DNA of 64,000 nt, taken from NCBI RefSeq assembly GCF_041395345.1, contig NZ_JAWLAR010000009.1, forward strand, positions 1 through 64,000, read 5' to 3'. The notes under the pieces were generated by a model. That model was not told where the DNA came from and made no database searches. It saw nothing but the letters and a program-made list of their open reading frames with translations. The translations under genes and the position numbers were made by a program. The DNA is from Dokdonella sp041395345 (GTDB lineage: Bacteria > Pseudomonadota > Gammaproteobacteria > Xanthomonadales > Rhodanobacteraceae). How positions within the stretch are numbered: the stretch's first letter is position 1; every line of letters begins with the position of its first letter. Of this stretch, positions 51,463 through 59,108 are shown piece by piece.

Positions 51463-52278
51463 CTACTTCGGGTAAAGCAGCGTCACGACGAAGCGCAGGC
51501 CCCACTGGGAATCACTCTGCGGCTGTTCCACGTAATAGCGCACGCCACCTTGCAGGCTGACCAGTTGCTTGCCCCAGCGCGTGACCTTGCTGTACGCGAT
51601 ATTGAGTGGAACCGTCGCCTTGTCGGTTTCCCAATCGTAGGTCGACTCAAAATTGAAGCTGAGCGTCCGACCCTTGCCCAGACCCTTGGCGAGGAACGGC
51701 TGAAAATAGGTGCTGTTCACGTCGGCGCGATCATCGTCACCTGCGAACGACCAGATCTGGTTGACCAGGGCGCCATAGGTCCAGCCACTGGAGGTCTGCT
51801 TGAGCACGACAGCCGTCGGGCCAGCACCCCACTTGCCGGTTCCGAGCAGGTCATCGGTGCCGGTGGGAATCAACAGGACCGGACCGACACCCCAGATCCA
51901 GCCGCTGGCAGAAGGCGCCTTGGGCGAGAAGAACAGGCTCTGGGTCGTATCGCCGAGTCCGAACTGACTGCCTGCGCCCGGGAAGATATCGTTCTGGCTG
52001 ATGATCGGCAGGATGGTGCGCGAAATCATGTTCCAGTCTTCGCTGATCGAGACGGGAATGACAGGCTGGATGTTCAGCGTGGTCTTGGTGCCGTCTTCGG
52101 CCGGGCCGACATTGTCGTCCCAGTTCAGCTGCAGGGGAACGCTGGTCAGGCTGGCGATCGGGTTGGACAGCTGCTTGGCCAGTTCGTCGGCCGATTGCTG
52201 CGCCATCGCGCCGCTGGAATACGCAAGCAGGCTGGTGCAGGCGACGAGAATCAGGCTGTAGCGCCCCGTGATCTTCAT
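51463..52278 (-). CDS. Outer-membrane transporter-like beta-barrel (MetA-pathway phenol-degradation type)
   Basis: A 271-residue exported protein with signal peptide (about 1-27, GAMAQQ). It shows alternating strands, the block NIQPVIPVSISEDWNMISR (about 68-86) and a conserved GLGDTTQSLFFSPK, WIWGVGPVLLIPTG (about 105-135), the pattern I associate with the phenol MetA-degradation / neuromedin-U-like family. The usual role proposed is passage of hydrophobic compounds. ATG 52278 has GGAG 6 bases upstream and is preferred over ATG 52284, which abuts it. Confidence 0.72.
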   Translation of the reverse strand: MKITGRYSLILVACTSLLAYSSGAMAQQSADELAKQLSNPIASLTSVPLQLNWDDNVGPAEDGTKTTLNIQPVIPVSISEDWNMISRTILPIISQNDIFPGAGSQFGLGDTTQSLFFSPKAPSASGWIWGVGPVLLIPTGTDDLLGTGKWGAGPTAVVLKQTSSGWTYGALVNQIWSFAGDDDRADVNSTYFQPFLAKGLGKGRTLSFNFESTYDWETDKATVPLNIAYSKVTRWGKQLVSLQGGVRYYVEQPQSDSQWGLRFVVTLLYPK

Positions 52279-52295
52279 TTTCATCTCCGTTGATT

Positions 52296-52320
52296 AGCCC
52301 CCGCGGTTACGGCGGGGGCT
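52296..52320 (-). terminator. Stem-loop between two outer-membrane protein genes
   Basis: A perfect 9-bp stem (AGCCCCCGC / GCGGGGGCT) with a seven-base loop, just downstream of the gene ending at 52379 and upstream of the transporter start. It lacks a T run on the minus strand, so it may stabilise a 3' end instead of terminating. Confidence 0.5.
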
Positions 52321-52378
52321 GTCCTGGACGACATGACTGTGCAGCCAGTCCAGGACAGCAAGGTCAGGTGTTGCGCTA

Positions 52379-53131
52379 TCAGAAATTGAAGCCGTAACCG
52401 ATTTGCGGCCCGCTCAGGGTAAGGTCGGTGCTGCTGACGGCAGTCGGAAGATCGGCAGTCATGTAGCGGTAGCCGAACAGCCACTCGCCGTTCTTCATCG
52501 CGTAGCTGAGCGTGGCTGCGGTATTGAAGGTGCCGTCGGTATCGCCCCACGAGCCATCGACGCGAACATTGAGTCCCCAGCGATTGCCGAAGTCCCACTT
52601 GTAGCGGAATCCAAGCAGGAAGTCGTTGTAGGACTCGCCGGGATTGACGCTGACGGTGTCGAAATCAGGATTGGTCGGCTGGAACTTGATCTTCAGATCC
52701 ACATCGATGTAGCGCAGGCCGCCAAACACTTCGAAGCCCTGGAAGCGCTCACCACCCGGGCTCCAGACCATGGCAAGGTCGAACAGGGTGGCATCAAGAT
52801 CCGAATCGGTGCTCAGGACGTTGAAATCCCTGCTGTCGCCGAGACTCATGTACAGGTAGTCGGCAAACACTCCGACATGATCACCCTGACCTTCAACATG
52901 AAGCATGAATGCACCATCGAGCTTGTCGAGGATGTTCGAGAAATTCGTGTCCGAACTTGTTTCTGATGGCGGAACGTCGCGCGTGTGGTCGGTGCCGATG
53001 CTGGCGGCGAAAATATACGGAGCAACAACCCAACTCCAGCTATCACCCTCGGCCGCAGCGGCCTGAGTTGAATACGAAGCAGCACACATACCGGCAAGCG
53101 CAAGTGCAGTCGGGCGGAGAATCGTCTTCAT
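52379..53131 (-). CDS. Small outer-membrane beta-barrel protein, function unknown
   Basis: A 250-residue protein with a signal peptide (about 1-27, TQAAAAEG), aromatic-rich alternating strands such as WSWVVAPYIFAASIG and FEVFGGLRYIDVDLKIKF, and an aromatic terminus (GYGFNF). Size and pattern suggest an eight-to-ten-strand barrel. I do not recognise a named family beyond outer-membrane beta-barrel. ATG 53131 follows AGGAATTCCCGCG and yields a proper signal peptide; the longer frame does not. It precedes the transporter-like gene on the same strand. Confidence 0.7.
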   Translation of the reverse strand: MKTILRPTALALAGMCAASYSTQAAAAEGDSWSWVVAPYIFAASIGTDHTRDVPPSETSSDTNFSNILDKLDGAFMLHVEGQGDHVGVFADYLYMSLGDSRDFNVLSTDSDLDATLFDLAMVWSPGGERFQGFEVFGGLRYIDVDLKIKFQPTNPDFDTVSVNPGESYNDFLLGFRYKWDFGNRWGLNVRVDGSWGDTDGTFNTAATLSYAMKNGEWLFGYRYMTADLPTAVSSTDLTLSGPQIGYGFNF

Positions 53132-53320
53132 CGCGGGAATTCCTAGGTAAAGTGAGGATTGAGCAATGCAAAGTTTACTCGCGTTAACGATCATTTTACA
53201 TCCAATCGTGTCCGGAAAACTGCTGGTGAATCCGAACAAATTGTCACGCCTGGCACCCAGGCGAGGAAGCCTTCATGTTCAGGACCTCCCCGGAACCTGT
53301 GCCAACCAGGAACCAGTCGA

Positions 53321-54346
53321 TTACTTGCGCGGTACCGGTGGCCCCGGGAACACCCACTTGCCGTCGATGATCTGCTGATCGGGTCGGTACATGCGGACCA
53401 GGTAGTTCCAGCCCTGCATGATCGGCAGGCAGTTTTCGATGCTGGTCGTGCAGCCTCCGAAGCGGATGGTGTAGGAGCCATCCTTGTTCGGTTTTGCAGT
53501 CAGGTTGTTGAGGCTGTAGGCATGAAGGTCGTTTTTTTCGAAGTAGCCCTTCGCATCGTAGAGGCTGATCGACCAGAAGCCCTGGACCGGCACGTCCTTG
53601 ACGGTCAGCTCGTACTTGCCGACCGGCAGACCCGGCTCGACGTTCAGGTAGATGCTGTCCGTATCGGGAAGGCCGCCCCAGCCCGCCGCGCTCGCGAGCA
53701 GGAAATGGATCGGATCGACGTCGGACTTACTGCCGAAACCCTTGGAGACCCGCTTCAGTCCCTTGGACAAGGCAAGAATCGGCTCGAGCGTCGCCTTGAA
53801 GCTGGCTTCATCGTAGTTCGGCATCACGAACGGTTCCTGCGCTTTGGCGTTGATCTTGACCTGATCCTGCAACGCGTTGACCGCGGCCACATCGGCCGAA
53901 TCCTCCGCGTTCGCCAGTATCCGCACGACCGCGCCGACGAACGGCGTATCGAACTTTTCCATCGTGAGCTCGTAGGTACCGGCGCCGTAATAGACCTCGT
54001 TCACGTAGCCGTCATTGTTGATGATCATCAACGACATGTAGCGCTTGCCTGCGTCCGGCATGGTGATCGTCGCGCCTCTGGAGATATTGACCACGCCCAG
54101 GCTGTAAAGCGTGTCGCGGTTCATGCGGATGACGTTCTGGTCGTCGATCGGCGTCGGCGTGCGATTGATCTTGAACTTGTTGGTTCCGCCGGCGCCCTTG
54201 GTGATGCCGTCAAATTCATGATCGGCCTGCGCCCTGGCGAAGTTGTCGACATTGACGACGATGGGATCGGCCGCCATGGCGGACGCGGACATCATGGCCA
54301 GGGCGCAGAGCGAAGCCCTCACCCCGCCCAGAAACAGCTTTTTCAT
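53321..54346 (-). CDS. Exported DUF1254/DUF1214 protein (paralogue 1)
   Basis: A 341-residue protein with signal peptide (about 1-25, SAMAAD). DUF1254-type strands about 35-130 include NRDTLYSLGVVNIS, and the DUF1214 part about 240-341 includes VPVQGFWSISLYDAKGYF and GWNYLVRMYRPDQQIIDG. The enzymatic role is unknown. ATG 54346 follows GGAG by 8 bases; a GTG four codons upstream is less likely. It follows a paralogue at 54380-55906 by 33 bp. Confidence 0.82.
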   Translation of the reverse strand: MKKLFLGGVRASLCALAMMSASAMAADPIVVNVDNFARAQADHEFDGITKGAGGTNKFKINRTPTPIDDQNVIRMNRDTLYSLGVVNISRGATITMPDAGKRYMSLMIINNDGYVNEVYYGAGTYELTMEKFDTPFVGAVVRILANAEDSADVAAVNALQDQVKINAKAQEPFVMPNYDEASFKATLEPILALSKGLKRVSKGFGSKSDVDPIHFLLASAAGWGGLPDTDSIYLNVEPGLPVGKYELTVKDVPVQGFWSISLYDAKGYFEKNDLHAYSLNNLTAKPNKDGSYTIRFGGCTTSIENCLPIMQGWNYLVRMYRPDQQIIDGKWVFPGPPVPRK

Positions 54347-54379
54347 TTCACTCACTCCGTCGTTTGAGTTGTTTGCGAA

Positions 54380-55906
54380 TCAGTTCGATGCGCTGGGCGG
54401 CCCGGCGACCTCGATGCCCGGCGGCTTCCAGGTGCCCTTGCCGATCGGCAGGATCGACAGCTTGTCCGTGGCCGGCTTCGGCCAATACAGGCGCATGACC
54501 ATGTAGATCGGGCCATTCGGCGCCGGCAACCAGTTCGACTCCTTGTCCTTGCCGGGTGATGCGTGCTGGATATAGAGCGTCAGCGAACCATCCGGATTCT
54601 TTTTTAGGTCCGGCAGCATCGGCGAATTGATCAGGTAGCGGTTGATCGGGTTCTCGATCAGCAACTGCGTCTTGCCGTCGTACATGGTCACCGACCAAAA
54701 CGCGTTGACGGGCGGGTACTGGCCGGCCGGGAACGTCAGCGTGTAGTTGTGCTGGCTGCCGTCCAGGGTCTGGCCACTGCCGTCCACACGGGTGATCGGA
54801 TACGAGGCTTCCTCGGCGGTATTGCCGAACAATCCGGCCTGGACGGATGCGGCCCGCAGAAGCCAGTCGCGGTTGAAGTGGGCCTGGTCACCGAACCAGG
54901 AGCCGACCTGCCAACCGTTGAGGTCATGCGAGCCCGAGGCCACGAACTCGGTGACCTTGGCTGCGCCGGCCTTGGTGCCCTTGACGATGGCCTGCTGGTA
55001 TTCCTGCGGCAAATCCTTCCAATCAAATGTCTTGGCGGGGCCGATGCCCATCCGCGCCAGCTTGGCAAGGCTTTCCCTGTTGTTCTCGCTCTCGGGCACG
55101 AAGGCGAGCGCGGCGTCGAGGTACTGCCAGTAGTTGTCCTTGATCCCGGGCGTACTGGCCGGGAGGAATTCGATTGTCGGCGTGGCCGGCGGCGCGGGCT
55201 GACCGAGGAACACCGACAGGGGTTGGGCCTTATAGCCTGCCTGCACTTTTTCAACATTAGGCATGTCGTCCGGGTCGAACAACTGGGTACGGAAGTTGGC
55301 GAACACGAAGGGCGTGGTCGAGCGGAACGTCTGGTCAATCCCCGCCGGCTTCTCACCCTGCCAGTCGGGACCGACGACAAGATAGCTGCCGGCCTTGTTG
55401 CCGGTAGCGCGGGTACCGATGTAACCGAAGTTGTAGGTATTGCCGTCGATCAACTGCACGGCGTAATAGCGATTCCCCTCGACCTCGGGCACCGAGATCA
55501 CCATCGGTTCGGCACGCAGGTCCAGCCACAGGATCGAATACGGCGTGTCGCTGTTGGGCGTGACGACCGCGGTGTCCTTGGGTGTTGCTACATGGGTGAG
55601 GTTTTTGATCTCGTTGAACGGCGCCTTGAACTGGTTCGAATTCTTGTCCACCGCGAACTCGTACATCACCGCGTAGTTCATCACGATCGGCAGGCCGTAG
55701 ATGAAGTTCTCCTCGGCGATCGCCTGGAGCTCTTCGACCGTCGGGGCACCGGCCGGCGCGGCCGGTTCCGTCACGGCGGTTGCCGGAGCCGCATTAGTCG
55801 GTGCGGAATCGCTGGCCTGGTCTGCCGACTTGCCGCAGGCCGACAGCAGTGCAATGGCCATCGTGGTGGCCAACAGCGTTCTGGCGCTCTGGACATGCAT
55901 CTTCAT
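54380..55906 (-). CDS. DUF1254/DUF1214 lipoprotein (paralogue 2)
   Basis: A 508-residue lipoprotein with lipobox LLSAC (Cys about residue 24) and an Ala/Pro/Thr-rich linker. The DUF1254 domain (about 60-190) has NFIYGLPIVMNYAVMYEF and TPNSDTPYSILWLDLRAEP; the DUF1214 domain (about 395-495) has VNAFWSVTMYDGKTQLL and MVMRLYWPKP. Full-length two-domain form, longer than its neighbour. GGGAG precedes ATG 55906. Such pairs are frequent in soil bacteria; no reaction is established. Confidence 0.85.
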   Translation of the reverse strand: MKMHVQSARTLLATTMAIALLSACGKSADQASDSAPTNAAPATAVTEPAAPAGAPTVEELQAIAEENFIYGLPIVMNYAVMYEFAVDKNSNQFKAPFNEIKNLTHVATPKDTAVVTPNSDTPYSILWLDLRAEPMVISVPEVEGNRYYAVQLIDGNTYNFGYIGTRATGNKAGSYLVVGPDWQGEKPAGIDQTFRSTTPFVFANFRTQLFDPDDMPNVEKVQAGYKAQPLSVFLGQPAPPATPTIEFLPASTPGIKDNYWQYLDAALAFVPESENNRESLAKLARMGIGPAKTFDWKDLPQEYQQAIVKGTKAGAAKVTEFVASGSHDLNGWQVGSWFGDQAHFNRDWLLRAASVQAGLFGNTAEEASYPITRVDGSGQTLDGSQHNYTLTFPAGQYPPVNAFWSVTMYDGKTQLLIENPINRYLINSPMLPDLKKNPDGSLTLYIQHASPGKDKESNWLPAPNGPIYMVMRLYWPKPATDKLSILPIGKGTWKPPGIEVAGPPSASN

Positions 55907-56300
55907 GAATACTCCCGATTGGTTGCTGTGATGATACGCGATTGATTGGAGTGTGCGATCGGCGCTCGATCGTCATCTCCTGGATGCGAAGCAGGAATGA
56001 GGGTGAGAAACGAGCTCACCAGGTTCAGGCGCGACGACGTGGCGTAAAGGTCCGTTGGCCAGTGATTGGATGGGCTTCTTTGCGCCAGCGACATGCCTGG
56101 CTCCGAATTCCGCATGCAAGCTGGTCCGTCAACACTCGTCGGGAAGTGTCGCAAATTTGTCGACGCCCCTCCGGCACGCGCGTGGTCATTCCGCTGGCTT
56201 GCCCGATTGTGACAAGAAGTCTTTCCGGCGTTCTTGCACAGCCAGGCGGCCGTCACGCCCTGGGATACCGGGCGGCAACCCATGCCGCATTGCGCCAGGT
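55907..56300. other. 394-bp intergenic region, no gene recognised
   Basis: It contains the upstream region of the DUF1254/DUF1214 pair and the downstream end of the TPR gene. Open frames here are short and unlike proteins. I saw no terminator or repeat of note. Confidence 0.5.
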
Positions 56301-56615
56301 TCATCGCAAGCGGCGCAGGAAGACCTGCATCTCCTTCGCCGCCTGCTTGTCGCCACGTTGCTCGGCGACGTCGATGCCACGCAGGTAGGCATCGATCGCG
56401 CCTTCGGTTTCGCCGGCCTCGACGAGTGCGCGCCCCAGCAACTTCCAGGCAGCGGAATAGCCGGCGTCAAAATCCAATGCTGCACGGAATTCGATTGCTG
56501 CGCCAACCGGATCCTTGCCTGCCAGCAGCAGGTTGCCGATGGAGACACGCAAGAGCGCTCCATCGCGCGGGCCACCGATCTGGCCGCGCAGCCGGACGAG
56601 CGCATCACTGTCCAT
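56301..56615 (-). CDS. Small tetratricopeptide-repeat protein
   Basis: A 104-residue soluble protein made of about two to three TPR units: DGALLRVSIGNLLLAGKDP, DPVGAAIEFRAALDFDAGY and SAAWKLLGRALVEAGETEG, ending in basic VFLRRLR. It probably mediates protein contacts. ATG 56615 is preferred; an upstream TTG adds five residues. It lies 39 bp after the 3-hydroxybutyrate dehydrogenase gene, likely one transcript. Confidence 0.78.
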   Translation of the reverse strand: MDSDALVRLRGQIGGPRDGALLRVSIGNLLLAGKDPVGAAIEFRAALDFDAGYSAAWKLLGRALVEAGETEGAIDAYLRGIDVAEQRGDKQAAKEMQVFLRRLR

Positions 56616-56654
56616 CGGCAATCCGATCAAGGCGACGCTGATGAAACGGCGTAG

Positions 56655-57437
56655 TCACTGCATGTGCCAACCATGGCTGACCGTGATGCTCTGGCCGGTC
56701 AACGCATTGGACTCGAACGCGGCGAGGAACAACGCAAGATGGGCCACGTCGTCGACCGTGGTGAACTCGGTGTCGACGGTATCCTTGAGCATGATCGTGC
56801 GGACTACCTCGTCCTCGCTTATGCCGAAGGTCTTCGCCTGCTCGGGAATCTGCTTTTCGACCAGTGGCGTGCGCACGAACCCGGGGCAGATGACATTGGC
56901 ACGCACGCCCTTGGGCCCACCCTCCTTGGCGACAACACGGGCCAGTCCCAGCAGGCCATGCTTGGCCGTGCAATAGGGCGCCTTCAGCTTTGAAGCAAGA
57001 TGTGAATGCACGGAGCCCATATAGATGATCGCACCACCCTCGCCTCGCGCGTACATGTCCCTGAGGCAGGCACGCGTGGTCAGGAATGCACCGTCCAGAT
57101 GAATGGCCAGCATCTTCCTCCATTCGGCCAGGCTGAATTCCTCGACTGGCTTGACGATCTGGATGCCGGCATTGGATACGAGGATGTCGACCCTGCCGAA
57201 CTTTCCGACGGCTTCTGCGACTCCGCCATCGACCGCCGCTTCGTCAGTGACGTCCATGGCCACGCCAATGGCCTTGCCACCGCCCTCGCCGATTTCCTTC
57301 GCGGCTGCGCTGGCGCCTTCGATGTTGAGATCGGCGATCACGACCGCCGCACCATTCCTTGCGTATTCCTCGGCGATGCGCTTGCCGATACCGCTGGCTG
57401 CACCGGTGACGAGGGCTACCTTGCCTGCGAGTTGCAT
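56655..57437 (-). CDS. bdhA: 3-hydroxybutyrate dehydrogenase
   Basis: A 260-residue short-chain dehydrogenase oxidising D-3-hydroxybutyrate to acetoacetate with NAD. The cofactor motif is TGAASGIGKRIAE (about 11-23), SNAGIQIVKPVEEFS (about 87) follows, and the catalytic YxxxK is APYCTAKHGLLGLARVVAKE (about 153). The VHSHLASKLKAPY segment and FITPLV-like region FVRTPLVEKQIPEQAK (about 188-203) are specific to BdhA. ATG 57437 has GGAGAG 4 bases upstream. No PHA synthase is in the window. Confidence 0.88.
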   Translation of the reverse strand: MQLAGKVALVTGAASGIGKRIAEEYARNGAAVVIADLNIEGASAAAKEIGEGGGKAIGVAMDVTDEAAVDGGVAEAVGKFGRVDILVSNAGIQIVKPVEEFSLAEWRKMLAIHLDGAFLTTRACLRDMYARGEGGAIIYMGSVHSHLASKLKAPYCTAKHGLLGLARVVAKEGGPKGVRANVICPGFVRTPLVEKQIPEQAKTFGISEDEVVRTIMLKDTVDTEFTTVDDVAHLALFLAAFESNALTGQSITVSHGWHMQ

Positions 57438-57477
57438 GAATCTCTCCAATTTATGTCAAGGAAAAGGGTTGTTCTTC

Positions 57478-57554
57478 GTAGGAGGGGCGTCAGCCGCGAT
57501 GCTTTTTTTGAATGCTGCGTCAAGCAACAGCATCGCAACTGACGCCCCTCCTAC
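57478..57554. repeat. Long hairpin repeat (MITE/REP-like)
   Basis: A 25-bp left arm at 57478-57502 (begins GTAGGAGGGGCGTCAG) pairs with a right arm at 57530-57554 (ends ACGCCCCTCCTAC) with two or three mismatches and a 27-base spacer containing a run of T. The GTAGGAG-GC core is a recurrent intergenic element in Xanthomonadales and Pseudomonas. It separates bdhA from the NtrX-like gene. Confidence 0.8.
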
Positions 57555-57637
57555 AGTGCGCATTTCGGGAAGTCGGGTTGTTCGGAATAGCGTTTCATCG
57601 AATCACACTTCACGTTCACAATCGATTGGTCGAAAGT

Positions 57638-59023
57638 TCACTGTTCGTCACGACCGGCACTTTTCGGATCAACGCCGAGGTCCTTGAGCTTTCGGTAGAG
57701 GTGGGTGCGCTCCATGCCGACCATCTTGGCCAGCTTGCCGACGCTGCCGCCGGCCTCATTGAGCTGGTGCAACAGGTAGGTGCGTTCGAATTGTTCGCGC
57801 GCCTCGCGCAAGGGTTGCCTGAAGTCGATCCCCATCGCCGTGGCAGGCGCCGCCTTTTCGGCTGCACCCACCGCACCGAGTGCCAGCTCCACTTCCTCGA
57901 TCGACACTTCGGGTGCATTGCCGAGAATCAACAGGCGCTGGACCAGATTGCGCAGTTCGCGAAGGTTTCCCGGCCATGCATAGTTGCGCAGTCGATTCTG
58001 CACGGCTACGGGAAATTGCCGGTACGGCAGCTTGTCGCGATTGGCAAAGAAGTCGGCGTAGTAGCGCAGCAGTTCCGGGATATCCTCGATGCGCTCGCGC
58101 AGGGTCGGGACCTGCAATGGCACGACATTGATCTGGTAGTAGAGCTCTTCGCGGAACGTGCCGGCCTGCACGGCGGCCTCCAGATCCTGAGAGCTGGCCG
58201 CAATCACGCGAAGATCGATCGGCACGGCATCCGGCGCGCCGCAACGAATCAGGTTGCGTCGCGCGAAAGCACTGGAGAGACGTTGTTGCATTTCCGGGTC
58301 GAGCTCGGCAACCTCGTCGAGGTAGAGCGTCCCTCCATTGGCCTGTTCGATCAGACCGTACTGGACGCCGCCGTTTTCATCGCTGCCGAAGAGGGCGCGA
58401 GCAGCATGATCGCGCGCGATGGATCCCGCCGCGACCGTGATAAAGGGCGCAGCACGACGCGCACTTTTTTCATGCAGCCAGCGCGCCAGTGCCTCCTTGT
58501 CGGTGCCACGCTCGCCTTGCACGAGAATCCATGCATCGTGCGCCGTGAGTTTTTCCATCTGCGCCTTGAGTGCCTGCATCGCGCGACTGGTCGCGACCGG
58601 ATCCAGCGGCATCACGAGCTGGCTGCGCAAGCCCTCGTTTTCACGGCGCAAACGGCTGGCTTCGAGGGCGCGTTCGACGGTGAGCAGCAGCTTGGCCAGG
58701 GAAATCGGTTTCTCGACGAAATCGTAGGCACCCAGACGGGTTGCTTCAATGGCCGTCTCGATCGTGCCGTGTCCGCTCATCATGATGACTGGACAGGGCA
58801 GGCCTCCGCGTTCGTTCCATTCGCGCAACAGGCTGATGCCATCCAGATCCGGCATCCAGATATCGAGCAGGACCACATCGGGGCGCTCGCCGCGCCGTGC
58901 TTCGCGTGCGGCTGCAGCCGACTCGGCGACGGCTACGGTGTAACCCTCTTCCTCGAGGATTTCCTTGACCAGACCGCGGATATCAGGCTCGTCATCGACG
59001 ACCAGGACACGTGCCGAAGGCAT
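57638..59023 (-). CDS. NtrX-like response regulator with degenerate sigma-54 activation motifs
   Basis: A 461-residue protein: receiver (1-120, phospho-acceptor D54, Lys K105), AAA+ domain (about 140-385) and Fis-type helix-turn-helix (about 410-450, GGSVGKLAKMVGMERTHLYRKL). The layout is NtrX. However Walker A reads GERGTDKE instead of GESGTGKE, and where GAFTGA should follow ELFGxxKG there is ALFGSDENGGVQYG. It is unlikely to remodel sigma-54 polymerase. Walker B (GGTLYLDEVAE) is kept. ATG 59023 is chosen over ATG 59029 by spacing from ACGAG. A matching NtrY-like kinase tail is at the right edge of the window. Confidence 0.85.
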   Translation of the reverse strand: MPSARVLVVDDEPDIRGLVKEILEEEGYTVAVAESAAAAREARRGERPDVVLLDIWMPDLDGISLLREWNERGGLPCPVIMMSGHGTIETAIEATRLGAYDFVEKPISLAKLLLTVERALEASRLRRENEGLRSQLVMPLDPVATSRAMQALKAQMEKLTAHDAWILVQGERGTDKEALARWLHEKSARRAAPFITVAAGSIARDHAARALFGSDENGGVQYGLIEQANGGTLYLDEVAELDPEMQQRLSSAFARRNLIRCGAPDAVPIDLRVIAASSQDLEAAVQAGTFREELYYQINVVPLQVPTLRERIEDIPELLRYYADFFANRDKLPYRQFPVAVQNRLRNYAWPGNLRELRNLVQRLLILGNAPEVSIEEVELALGAVGAAEKAAPATAMGIDFRQPLREAREQFERTYLLHQLNEAGGSVGKLAKMVGMERTHLYRKLKDLGVDPKSAGRDEQ

Positions 59024-59108
59024 GCGCATTACTCGTTGCAAAAAAGAGACATCAGCATAGCGCATGCTCGCGGTTGCGGGCAGGCGCCCGGCGATCACGG
59101 CACGGCCG

